Positions 16,005 to 23,134 of a DNA stretch of 30,905 nucleotides are shown one piece after another. The translations under genes were made by a program, and so were the position numbers. A model generated the notes under the pieces. The model was given only the letters and a program-made list of their open reading frames with translations, did not search any database and had not been told where the DNA came from. The DNA is taken from NCBI GenBank assembly GCA_910584045.1, contig CAJTYO010000032.1, positions 1 through 30,905 of the forward strand, in the 5' to 3' direction. Origin of the DNA: an uncultured Oscillospiraceae bacterium. Lineage in GTDB: Bacteria; Bacillota; Clostridia; Oscillospirales; Oscillospiraceae. How positions within the stretch are numbered: position 1 is the first letter of the stretch; each line of letters begins with the position of its first letter.

Positions 16005-16729
16005 TTTACGAGATAATTATTGATATCTAACTTAACAGACGAATCAAAAAGCTTTGCTTGTGCATTCTGGAAATAGTTAAGGCTTTCAAAGACATGTTCC
16101 CCTGAGGTATACTGTTCCACAACATTGAAAGAAAAGGAAATTTGATCTCCAACAAAAATTTGGTTCATGAGATTTCCATCAAAAGGCCAATATGCAGTGC
16201 CGCGTCTAGTATTGAATTCCAAAATTGTACGGTCTGCGTCAGGTTCATATGTCATGTTTTGAACTGTGTCTGTAATAATCAAATCATCTCCAATGCTGAA
16301 CGAGGGTAGGTTGTATACATAGTCATTCAATCCATTATCCCAGAACTGTTCATAAAGCTCGTCAACATCTAAATTATTTCGGGAAAATCTCTGTGTACAC
16401 TGACTTGATGCGTCAAGTTCAGTTGGAATATAATAATACTTATTTCCTTTTGCATCAACAATAATATTATCTGGCTCAGACGTATAGTACGATGGAGCAT
16501 TATAATCAACTATACCTGCTGACGAATTCCATTTCTGATGTTTAGTAACAGCAAATGTTGCACGATAGAATCCAACTTGACTTGTGTCTGTTACAGCATA
16601 TGTAGTAATTCCATCCCTACCTAAGGTCTGATTTATTACGAAATTACCATATGGATCGGTCAGAGTTACAGCCATGACATCTGTTAAACCAACCAAAAAA
16701 GATGTCGAAGCAAAAAGTTTGATAAGCAA
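16001..16729 (-). CDS. AT-rich orphan gene, probably a secreted protein
   Basis: Function unknown. The base composition is far more AT-rich than any neighbour, with frequent A/T-ending codons, suggesting recent acquisition. The frame stays open back to 16786. A consensus promoter occupies 16774-16746, so a start at the TTG of its -35 box is unlikely. I place the start at TTG 16729, which gives a signal-like N-terminus (basic residue, hydrophobic run, a possible VMA cleavage site) and about 242 residues. ATG 16675 (224 residues) is the alternative. No Shine-Dalgarno is visible for either, so the 5' end may be decayed. The remainder looks beta-rich (SFSIGDDLIITDTVQNM, VGDQISFSFNVV) with many aromatic and Asp/Asn residues, like an extracellular domain. 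It is coupled to the downstream hypothetical gene. Confidence 0.55.
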   Translation of the reverse strand: MLIKLFASTSFLVGLTDVMAVTLTDPYGNFVINQTLGRDGITTYAVTDTSQVGFYRATFAVTKHQKWNSSAGIVDYNAPSYYTSEPDNIIVDAKGNKYYYIPTELDASSQCTQRFSRNNLDVDELYEQFWDNGLNDYVYNLPSFSIGDDLIITDTVQNMTYEPDADRTILEFNTRRGTAYWPFDGNLMNQIFVGDQISFSFNVVEQYTSGEHVFESLNYFQNAQAKLFDSSVKLDINNYLVK

Positions 16730-16780
16730 ATTTTGTGACACAACTATAATATATCGTTTTGTGTAATTTGTCAATACAAA
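16005..16780. other. AT-rich island of foreign composition
   Basis: The stretch is visibly AT-rich compared with GC-rich sequence on both sides, and the change is abrupt at each end. It contains one minus-strand gene and its promoter. No transposase, terminal inverted repeat or obvious target duplication was found by eye. The right edge coincides with the point where a plus-strand coding remnant begins. Confidence 0.7.
16746..16774 (-). promoter_or_regulatory. Consensus sigma-A promoter of the AT-rich gene
   Basis: On the minus strand TTGACA (16774-16769), a 17-bp spacer and TATTAT (16751-16746) form a near-perfect promoter. The predicted transcript starts near 16739, only about 10 nt before the chosen TTG codon, so the message would be nearly leaderless for that start. 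Confidence 0.7.
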
Positions 16781-16946
16781 TGCGGATTACTCCTATGACA
16801 TCTATGATTCTGCCTGGAGATTTGACCAAGGCAGTGCCTACTGTTCCGGCGCGTCCGCTATTGCCACGGGAAGCTTTACATTGGCAATATCCCCCGTCTC
16901 CGCCTCTGTTCGCCTGACCTGCTCGCCCTCGGGTGTGCTGTCCTGA
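16767..16946 (+). pseudogene. 3' remnant of a plus-strand coding gene
   Basis: An open frame of about 59 codons without any plausible start codon ends at TGA 16944-16946. The GC-rich, third-position-GC codon use is chromosome-like, and the translation reads as ordinary protein (contains YDSAWRFDQGSAYCSGAS) rather than random shadow sequence. It is followed directly by a strong terminator, as a real gene would be. The upstream end is cut off at the border of the AT-rich island. I infer that the 5' part was lost when the island arrived. The original function is unknown. Confidence 0.45.
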
Positions 16947-16960
16947 TAGAGTGTTCTGTT

Positions 16961-16996
16961 TTTGAGGACCGCCGGCATCGTGCCGGCGGTCCTTTT
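16961..16996 (+). terminator. Intrinsic terminator behind the gene remnant
   Basis: A 13-bp stem (16965-16977 with 16981-16993), a 3-nt loop and TTTT. It has no intact plus-strand gene upstream, which supports the view that a gene has been lost there. Confidence 0.88.
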
Positions 16997-17040
16997 CCGC
17001 GCGTTCCCGTATCCATAATCGAAAAAATTTCTCCTGCCCC

Positions 17041-17069
17041 TTGACAAATTCTCTGCTATGGCATATAGT
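17041..17069 (+). promoter_or_regulatory. Sigma-A promoter of marR-degV
   Basis: TTGACA (17041-17046) and TATAGT (17064-17069) are 17 bp apart. The palindromic operator begins within the -10 box. The TTG of the -35 box also opens the reading frame but cannot be the translation start. Confidence 0.82.
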
Positions 17070-17082
17070 TCATATTATGAAC
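17068..17082. promoter_or_regulatory. Palindromic operator, probably MarR autoregulation
   Basis: GTTCAT-ATT-ATGAAC is a perfect 15-bp palindrome overlapping the -10 box and the transcription start of the marR gene it precedes. MarR dimers bind such sites, so negative autoregulation is likely. Confidence 0.6.
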
Positions 17083-17103
17083 CATCTAAGAGGAGGATGC
17101 CGG

Positions 17104-17562
17104 ATGCTGACCGAAGACCTGCTGGCGGCGTGGCTGCGGCTGACCACTGTGATCGACAACCAGAGACTGACCGCCGCCCACGGGGCCGCGGCGGGGGAGA
17201 AGCCGCTGTCCTTCAATGAGGCGGTGGTCTGTTCCCTGCTGGCCCGGGCAGGGGAGGAGGGCGGTTGTCTGACGGCTACGGACCTGTGCCGCCGGACCCG
17301 CATTCTGAAATCCCAGATGAACGCTATTCTCCGCTCCTTGGAGCGGCAGGGGTTGATTGAGCGCCGGGGCTCGGGGACCGACCGGCGGCGGGTGGAGCTG
17401 CGGCTGCGGCCGGCGGGCCTGGCCCATTATCGGGAGACCCACCGGCGTATCCGGGAGCTGGTGGACCGCCTGGTGGCGGAGATGGGTGAGGAGCGGGTCG
17501 CGGTCCTGCTTCCCCTGCTCCGGCAGGCGGCGGATATTTTTGATGCGATGGAGGTTGCCTGA
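17104..17562 (+). CDS. MarR-family transcriptional regulator
   Basis: 152-residue winged-helix regulator. ATG 17104 is chosen because AGGAGG lies 8-9 nt upstream; the ATG at 17077 sits in the operator and lacks a ribosome binding site. Typical elements are helices 1-2 (about 4-45), the recognition helix region TATDLCRRTRILKSQMNAILRSLERQG (about 58-84), the wing LIERRGSGTDRRRVELRL with the family's DRR-type motif (about 85-102), and a C-terminal dimerisation helix. It is separated from degV by one base, so it probably controls degV and itself. The ligand is unknown. Confidence 0.88.
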   Translation: MLTEDLLAAWLRLTTVIDNQRLTAAHGAAAGEKPLSFNEAVVCSLLARAGEEGGCLTATDLCRRTRILKSQMNAILRSLERQGLIERRGSGTDRRRVELRLRPAGLAHYRETHRRIRELVDRLVAEMGEERVAVLLPLLRQAADIFDAMEVA

Positions 17563-17563
17563 T

Positions 17564-18412
17564 ATGGGCGTGCGTATTATTACTGATTCGGCGGCGGATT
17601 TTGATCTGGCTGTGGCAAAGCGGCGGCGGGTCGCCGTGGTCCCCATGACGGTGCAGTTTGGCGGCGCGTCCTTTGTGGCGGGCAAGATGCTGACCAACGA
17701 GGTGTTTTACCGCCTGCTCCAGGAGGGAAAGGAGAACCCCTCCACCTCCCAGCCCGCCCCTGCGGCCTTTCACCGGCTGTTCGAGGAGGCCAAGGCGGCG
17801 GGGGACCAGGTGGTGGCCATTCTGCTGAGCGCTTCGCTGAGCGGCACGCTGCAGAGCGCGGTGATCGCCAAGGAGATGTGCGAATACGAGGATATCCACC
17901 TGGTGGACAGCCGCAGCGCCACGGCGGGAATTCAGATTCTGGTGAACTACGCCTGCAAGCTGCGGGACAGCGGCCTGCCCGCTGGGGCCATCGCCGAGGA
18001 GCTGGAGCGGATGAAAGAGAAGGTGCGGGTGTTCGCGGTGATCGACACCCTGGAGTACCTCCGCCGGGGCGGCCGCGTAACTGCTCTTCAGGCGGGCCTG
18101 GGAACGGTGACAAAGCTGAAGCCCACCGTCTCGGTCCAGGACGGCGGGGTGAGCATCGTGGGCAAATCCTTCGGCACGGCAGCGGCGGTGAAGCAGCTGC
18201 TCAAACTGCTGGAGGCCCACCCGGTGGATGACGATTATCCCTCCTACTTCCTGTATACGGACGACAAGAGCCGGGAGGAGCTGCTGCTGCCCAGGCTGCG
18301 GGAGCTGGGACGGCTGCCCCAGCGGCTGCACTACTGCGCGGTGGGGCCCACCATCGGGACTCACGTAGGTCCCGGAGCGCTGGGATTGGCCTACGTGGAA
18401 CGGGAGGACTAG
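17564..18412 (+). CDS. DegV family fatty-acid-binding protein
   Basis: 282 residues from ATG 17564, one base after the marR stop. DegV/FakB proteins bind a fatty acid and present it to FakA kinase for phosphorylation. Typical motifs are the N-terminal ITDSAADF (6-13), TSQPAP (about 61-66), ILLSASLSGTLQSA (about 87-100), VDSRSAT (about 115-121) and the FAVIDTLEYLRRGGRV segment. Length is normal. No fakA is in the window. Co-transcription with a MarR regulator suggests response to exogenous fatty acids or related signals, which is inference. A strong terminator follows. Confidence 0.92.
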   Translation: MGVRIITDSAADFDLAVAKRRRVAVVPMTVQFGGASFVAGKMLTNEVFYRLLQEGKENPSTSQPAPAAFHRLFEEAKAAGDQVVAILLSASLSGTLQSAVIAKEMCEYEDIHLVDSRSATAGIQILVNYACKLRDSGLPAGAIAEELERMKEKVRVFAVIDTLEYLRRGGRVTALQAGLGTVTKLKPTVSVQDGGVSIVGKSFGTAAAVKQLLKLLEAHPVDDDYPSYFLYTDDKSREELLLPRLRELGRLPQRLHYCAVGPTIGTHVGPGALGLAYVERED

Positions 18413-18415
18413 CAC

Positions 18416-18457
18416 AAAAGACGTGCATGGGGAAATTTTTCCTCTGCACGTCTTTTT
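18416..18457 (+). terminator. Intrinsic terminator of marR-degV
   Basis: A 12-bp stem (18416-18427 with 18445-18456) beginning AAAAGACG, with a further GGAAA/TTTTCC pairing inside the loop, is followed by T residues. Confidence 0.88.
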
Positions 18458-18520
18458 TATTCTTGATTTTATGGGAAATATGGCGCAATATAAGGGAAGA
18501 AACAACAGAAGGAGCAATGC

Positions 18521-18814
18521 GTGGATATGGAGCCCAGAGTATACGAATTTACCGCCGCCATCGAGCCTGTCCCGGACAAGCACGGCGCTTTTGTCCGTTT
18601 TCCCTACGACATCCGGAAGGAGTTCGGACGGGGCCGTGCGAGGGTCCGGGCCACCTTTGACGGCCAGCCCTACGAGGGCAGCTTGGTCAACATGGGTGTG
18701 AAGAACGCCGACGGCTCGATATGCTATATCATCGGCGTGCGCAAGGACATACAGGCGAAGATCGGGAAGGGCCCCGGCGACCCCGTCGCCGTGACCATCC
18801 GGGCGCTGGAATAG
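18521..18814 (+). CDS. DUF1905 domain protein
   Basis: 97-residue small beta-rich protein matching the DUF1905 family in its core (FTAAIEPVPDKHGAFVRFPYDIRKEFG and the GSLVNMG and YIIGVRKDIQAKIGKGPGDPV segments). Function is unknown. GTG 18521 is placed 6 nt after AAGGAG; ATG 18527 two codons on is the alternative, with 12-nt spacing. Many DUF1905 proteins carry a second YdeI-like domain; this one does not. It is followed 9 bp later by the xdhC-like gene. A possible but poor promoter (TTGATT near 18463, TATAAG near 18489) precedes it. Confidence 0.82.
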   Translation: MDMEPRVYEFTAAIEPVPDKHGAFVRFPYDIRKEFGRGRARVRATFDGQPYEGSLVNMGVKNADGSICYIIGVRKDIQAKIGKGPGDPVAVTIRALE

Positions 18815-18823
18815 GAGGGGGCT

Positions 18824-19858
18824 ATGAAAAAGCTGTTTTCCGCCCTGTCCGGCGGACTGGCCGCAGGCCGCGCCGGGGTGCTGTGCGGCGTGGTGGCCAG
18901 CCATGGCTCCACCCCCCGGGGAGCGGGGGCGAAGATGCTGGTCTGGGAGGACGGCGGCGCGCTGGGCACCATCGGCGGCGGTACGGTGGAGTACCGTGCC
19001 GGACAGATGGCCCGCCAGCTGCTGCGGGATGGGTGCTCCCGGTTTGAGAGCTACCGCCTGTCCGCCGGAGAGTCCGCCGGCGTGGGCATGATCTGCGGCG
19101 GGGACGTGCAGGTGTACTTCCAGTGCTTTGATCCGGCGGACCGGGCGGCGCGGGAGACCCTGGACCGTGTTCTGGCGCTGCTGGATGCCCCCGGCCCCTC
19201 TTGGCTGGTCACTGCCATGACGGACACGGACTGGCGCATGGGGACCTGTGATCCGGAACACGGACTGCTGGGTCTGGATGTACCGCCGCAGCGGCTGGAG
19301 GGGTTGCTGGGCGGCGAAGGGATTCTGGACCAGGGGGAACCGGTTTTATTTGTAGAGCCCCTGGTCCGGCCGGGGACGGTATATCTCTTCGGTGCGGGCC
19401 ACGTGGCCCGGGAGCTGGCCCATATTCTGGCCATGACGGATTTCCGGGTAGCGGTGTGGGACGAGCGGCCCGAGGAGGACTGGCAGGACCTCTTCCCGGA
19501 GGCCGCCCGGCGCTGCCGGGGACCCTTCCGGGGGGCTCTGGAGCGGCTGGGGCCCTTGACGGCGGAGGACTATGTAGTCATCATGACCCCCGGGCACCAG
19601 GCGGACTACGAGGTGCTGGCCCAGGCACTGAGAACTCCGGCGAAGTATATCGGCTGCATCGGCAGCCGCCGGAAAACCGCCCTCACCCGGGAACGCCTGC
19701 TGGCGGACGGGTTCACGGAGGCGGAAATCGGGCGGGTCAACGCCCCCATCGGCCTGCCCATCGGCGGGAAGACGCCGGCGGAGGTGGCGGTGAGCGCAGC
19801 AGCCCAGCTGATCGCCTGCCGCTCCGGGCGGCTGGCGGCGTTGACCGGAAAGGAATAA
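18824..19858 (+). CDS. XdhC/CoxI-family molybdenum cofactor maturation protein
   Basis: 344 residues. The N-terminal XdhC/CoxI domain has GSTPRGAGAKMLV (29-41) and GTIGGGTVE (48-56). The C-terminal XdhC Rossmann domain starts at LFGAGHVARELAHI (about 188-201) and ends with YIGCIGSRRK and APIGLPIGGKTPAEVAVS. Members protect and sulfurate or hand over molybdopterin cofactor to xanthine dehydrogenase-type hydroxylases. No molybdo-enzyme or MoCo gene lies within this window, so its client is elsewhere. AGGAGGGGG precedes the start. It probably shares a transcript with DUF1905 upstream and the FAD dehydrogenase 4 bp downstream. Confidence 0.9.
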   Translation: MKKLFSALSGGLAAGRAGVLCGVVASHGSTPRGAGAKMLVWEDGGALGTIGGGTVEYRAGQMARQLLRDGCSRFESYRLSAGESAGVGMICGGDVQVYFQCFDPADRAARETLDRVLALLDAPGPSWLVTAMTDTDWRMGTCDPEHGLLGLDVPPQRLEGLLGGEGILDQGEPVLFVEPLVRPGTVYLFGAGHVARELAHILAMTDFRVAVWDERPEEDWQDLFPEAARRCRGPFRGALERLGPLTAEDYVVIMTPGHQADYEVLAQALRTPAKYIGCIGSRRKTALTRERLLADGFTEAEIGRVNAPIGLPIGGKTPAEVAVSAAAQLIACRSGRLAALTGKE

Positions 19859-19862
19859 CGGG

Positions 19863-21452
19863 ATGCTGCAAATCGAGAACATCAAACTGGAATTGAACGA
19901 GGATGAGGCGCTGCTGCCCGTGAAGGCGGCGGCGATTCTTCGGATAGGACCGGAGGAGCTCCGGGAGGTCCGTATCTTGCGCCGCGCCCTGGACGCCCGG
20001 GAGGGCGTGCGGTTTGTCTACACCCTGCGCGCCGCAGTGCGGGATGAGAGGAGTGTGCTGCGGCGGTGCAGGAGCCGGCATGTGGCCCCTGTCTGTGAGA
20101 CGCGCTACCGCCTGCCGCCGGCCGTCCCCGCGCCGGCTGTCCGGCCGGTGGTGGTGGGGGCCGGCCCTGCGGGGCTGTTCTGCGCCCTGGCGCTGGCCCG
20201 CTGCGGCGCGTCGCCCATCTTGCTGGAGCGGGGCTGGAATGTGGAGCGGCGGAGAGAGGACGTGGAGCGCTTCTGGGCCGCCGGGCAGCTGGACGAGTCG
20301 TCCAATGTCCAGTTCGGTGAGGGCGGCGCGGGGACCTTCTCCGACGGCAAGCTGAACACCGGCACCCGGGACCCCCGTCACCGCTTTATTCTGGAGACCC
20401 TTGTCCAGCACGGCGCGCCGGAAGACATTTTATACGACGCAAAGCCCCACGTGGGAACAGATTACCTCCACCGCATTCTGTCCAGTATGCGGCGGGAGCT
20501 GGCGGGTCTGGGCTGCGACGTCCGCTTCGGCAGCCGCCTGGAGAGCCTGGAGCTGCGGGGAAACCGGCTGGAGGCCCTGGGTGTGTCCGGACCGGAGGGG
20601 TCCTACCGCCTGCCAGCGGAAAAAGTGGTCCTGGCTCTGGGCAACGGGGCCAGGGATACTTTCGCGATGCTCCACGCCGCCGGGGTGCCCATGGAGGCCA
20701 AGCCCCTGGCGGTGGGCGTGCGCATTGAGCACTGTCAGGCGGACATCGATCTGGCTCAGTACAAGGCCCAGGCAGGCCACCCCCGCCTCCCGGCGGCCAG
20801 CTATAAACTCAGCTGTCACCTGGAGGATGGCCGGGGGGTGTTCAGCTTCTGCGTCTGTCCCGGCGGCCAGGTGGTGGCCGCCGCCAGCGAGCAGGGCCGG
20901 ACCGTCACTAACGGTATGAGCCTCTACGCCCGAGACGGGGAAAATTGCAACGGCGGACTGCTGGTGGGCGTTTTGCCGGAGGATTTTCCAGGGGAGGGTC
21001 CCCTGGCGGGTATCGCTTTTCAGCGAGCGCTGGAGGAGCGGGCCTTCCGGGCCGGAGGCGGTGGATTTGTCGCCCCGGCCCAACGGGTGGAGGACTTTCT
21101 GCTGCGCCGGGCCTCCTCTGGACCGGGGAGGGTGCGTCCCACCTACCGCCCCGGCGTGCGCTGGTGCAGCTTGTGGGAGGTTCTGCCGGCATTTATCTGT
21201 GAGGCTCTGGTTCGGGCCCTGCCGCTGCTGGACGGGAAGGTTCGGGGCTATGCCTGCCCGGACGCGGTGCTGACGGCGGTGGAGACCCGATCCTCCTGTC
21301 CCCTGCGGATTCTGCGGGGGGAGGACGGGCAGTCTTCGGTCCGAGGGCTGTGGCCCTGCGGCGAGGGCGCGGGTTACGCGGGCGGTATTATGTCCGCCGC
21401 TGCGGACGGACTGCGCTGCGCGGAGAGGGTATTGGTTCAGGAACACAATTAA
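19863..21452 (+). CDS. COG2509-type FAD-dependent dehydrogenase
   Basis: 529-residue flavoprotein. Residues 1-90 form an N-terminal domain with a ferredoxin-like or RNA-binding-like appearance. The FAD Rossmann motif VVVGAGPAGLFCALALARCG spans about 96-115, followed by the family-diagnostic SSNVQFGEGGAGTFSDGKL (about 145-163). The C-terminus has LWPCGEGAGYAGGIMSAAADG, closing the FAD site. The family is widespread in clostridia and uncharacterised biochemically; its members are annotated as NAD(P)/FAD-dependent oxidoreductases. It lies directly behind xdhC, so a link to molybdo-hydroxylase chemistry is possible but unproven. Confidence 0.87.
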   Translation: MLQIENIKLELNEDEALLPVKAAAILRIGPEELREVRILRRALDAREGVRFVYTLRAAVRDERSVLRRCRSRHVAPVCETRYRLPPAVPAPAVRPVVVGAGPAGLFCALALARCGASPILLERGWNVERRREDVERFWAAGQLDESSNVQFGEGGAGTFSDGKLNTGTRDPRHRFILETLVQHGAPEDILYDAKPHVGTDYLHRILSSMRRELAGLGCDVRFGSRLESLELRGNRLEALGVSGPEGSYRLPAEKVVLALGNGARDTFAMLHAAGVPMEAKPLAVGVRIEHCQADIDLAQYKAQAGHPRLPAASYKLSCHLEDGRGVFSFCVCPGGQVVAAASEQGRTVTNGMSLYARDGENCNGGLLVGVLPEDFPGEGPLAGIAFQRALEERAFRAGGGGFVAPAQRVEDFLLRRASSGPGRVRPTYRPGVRWCSLWEVLPAFICEALVRALPLLDGKVRGYACPDAVLTAVETRSSCPLRILRGEDGQSSVRGLWPCGEGAGYAGGIMSAAADGLRCAERVLVQEHN

Positions 21453-21478
21453 AACAAGACTTTCATTGGGGGACAGCT

Positions 21479-22435
21479 ATGCGAAAAATTGGCGTTTGCG
21501 TTGGATTTATAAACGAGAGCTTCCGCCGCCGGATCGAGGCCGCGGCCCGGGGGTTCTCGGTGGACTTTCTGGGAAGTGAGGAGGAGCTTGCGGCGCGGAT
21601 CGGCGAGTTCGAGGTGGTTTTCGGCCATCCGGACCCCGCGCTGCTGGTGCGGGCAGTGCATCTGCGCTGGCTGTGCAGCGATTTCGCGGGGGTGGAGAAG
21701 TACCTGCCCGACGGGGTGTGGCCCGCGCCGGACTGTCTGCTGTCCAACGCCTCGGGGGCCTACGGGCCCGCCATCTCCGAGCACATCGTCATGGTGCTGC
21801 TGATGCTGATGCGCCGGATGCCGGAGTACCAGGCGGCCCTGGCGCGGCGGGAGTGGCCCTATTTCGCCCCCGTCCGCTCCATCATGGGCAGCCGGATCGT
21901 TCTGCTGGGGACCGGGGACATCGGGTCCAACGCCGCCCGGCGGCTGAAGGCCCTGGGAGCCCGGGTCACCGGCGTGTGCCGCAGCGGCCGGTCCAACGAG
22001 TCCGCCTTCGACCGGGTGGAGCCCGTTGGGGCCCTGGAGGCCCTTCTGCCCGGGGCGGATGTCCTGGTGCTGGCCCTGCCCGCCACGGCGGAGACGGAAG
22101 GAATATTGTCCAGGGAGCGGCTGGCCCTGCTGCCGGAGCGGGCCTATGTGGTCAACGTGGGCCGCGGCAGCGCCATCGACCAGGGGGCGCTGGTGGAGGC
22201 CCTGCGGGCGCGGCGGCTGGCCGGGGCGGCTCTGGATGTGATGGTTCCGGAGCCCCTGCCGGCGGATCACCCCCTGTGGGATTGTCCCAACGTGATCCTT
22301 ACGCCCCACGTGTCCGGGAATATGTCTCTGGCGCTGACCTGCGAGCTGGACGTGGAGATGTTCTGCCGAGATCTGGAGCGCTACGCCGCAGGAAAACCGC
22401 CGGCCCATCTGGTGGACCGGCGGCGGGGGTATTGA
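21479..22435 (+). CDS. D-isomer-specific 2-hydroxyacid dehydrogenase
   Basis: 318 residues from ATG 21479, which follows GGGGGA; the longer upstream frame is the shadow of the preceding gene. The nucleotide motif GTGDIG lies at 144-149. The catalytic triad is visible as Arg229 (NVGRGS), Glu258 (VPEPLP) and His277 (TPHVSG). Arg168 and nearby basic residues at the end of beta-2 (CRSGRS) replace the usual acidic residue, hinting at NADPH preference, as in glyoxylate/hydroxypyruvate reductases. The substrate cannot be read from sequence. It starts 26 bp after the FAD dehydrogenase and is followed 4 bp later by DUF2161. Confidence 0.9.
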   Translation: MRKIGVCVGFINESFRRRIEAAARGFSVDFLGSEEELAARIGEFEVVFGHPDPALLVRAVHLRWLCSDFAGVEKYLPDGVWPAPDCLLSNASGAYGPAISEHIVMVLLMLMRRMPEYQAALARREWPYFAPVRSIMGSRIVLLGTGDIGSNAARRLKALGARVTGVCRSGRSNESAFDRVEPVGALEALLPGADVLVLALPATAETEGILSRERLALLPERAYVVNVGRGSAIDQGALVEALRARRLAGAALDVMVPEPLPADHPLWDCPNVILTPHVSGNMSLALTCELDVEMFCRDLERYAAGKPPAHLVDRRRGY

Positions 22436-22439
22436 AGCG

Positions 22440-23129
22440 ATGGAAAAGCTGCTGGAAAGCGACCTCTACGCCCCGGTTCGGGACTATCTGGAGGGCCTGG
22501 GCTACACGGTGAAGGGAGAGGTGAAGGACTGCGACGTAGCCGCCTGGCGGGATGGGGAGCTGATCGTGGTGGAGCTCAAGCGGGGCTTCACCCTAGAGCT
22601 CATCTACCAGGCCATGGACCGACAGCGGGCGGCGGACGGGGTGTACGTGGCTGTGCCTCTGCCCCGGCGGGGGTACATGGACCCCCGTATGGGGGACATG
22701 CGGGCCCTGTGCCGCCGGCTGGAGCTGGGGCTCATCTTCGTGGGCTTCACCACCGGGGGCGCGGGCCAGGTGGACGTGGCCGTCCATCCCAAGGAAGCCG
22801 CCGACCTGCGCCGGAATAAAAAGAGGCGGCTGGCGGTGATCCGGGAGCTGGAGGGCCGCACGGGCAGCGCCAACACCGGCGGCGTCACAGGCCGGAAAAT
22901 CTTAACCGCCTATAAGGAACAGGCCCTGCTGGTGGCCAGGCTGCTGCGGGAGCGGGGCCCCCTGCGGGCGGACGAGGTCCGCGCCCTGGGCGGCCCGGCC
23001 AATACCGGGGCGATCCTGGGCCGGAACCCCATGGGCTGGTTCGACAGGGAGGCGGCGGGCAAGCGTTATCTCTACCGGGTGAGCCGGAAGGGGCTGGAGG
23101 CGCTGGAGCTATACGCAGAATTGCTGTAG
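22440..23129 (+). CDS. DUF2161 family protein with PD-(D/E)XK nuclease-like fold
   Basis: 229 residues. The N-terminal half has the pattern of a PD-(D/E)XK phosphodiesterase core: Asp32 in DCDVAAW and the ELKRG element (VVELKRG, about 43-49), with basic residues after it. The C-terminal third looks like a winged-helix module (LLRERGPLRADEVRALGG and YRVSRKGLEALELY). The natural substrate is unknown. The ribosome binding site is weak, so translation may depend on coupling to the dehydrogenase gene. It converges on sigF with only 5 bp between stops; the palindrome GTAGC-GGC-GCTAC (23126-23138) spans both stop codons. Confidence 0.83.
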   Translation: MEKLLESDLYAPVRDYLEGLGYTVKGEVKDCDVAAWRDGELIVVELKRGFTLELIYQAMDRQRAADGVYVAVPLPRRGYMDPRMGDMRALCRRLELGLIFVGFTTGGAGQVDVAVHPKEAADLRRNKKRRLAVIRELEGRTGSANTGGVTGRKILTAYKEQALLVARLLRERGPLRADEVRALGGPANTGAILGRNPMGWFDREAAGKRYLYRVSRKGLEALELYAELL

Positions 23130-23134
23130 CGGCG

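Noticed and set aside
16772..16774. TTG start for the AT-rich minus-strand gene
   Set aside because: It too is the first triplet of a TTGACA -35 box with a 17-bp-spaced TATTAT, so the transcript would begin downstream of it.
16838..17047. 69-codon minus-strand ORF
   Set aside because: It runs through the terminator hairpin and opposite the coding remnant, has no ribosome binding site and its composition looks non-protein-like.
17041..17103. TTG start for the MarR gene at 17041
   Set aside because: The TTG is part of the -35 box TTGACA; the ATG at 17104 has a proper AGGAGG.
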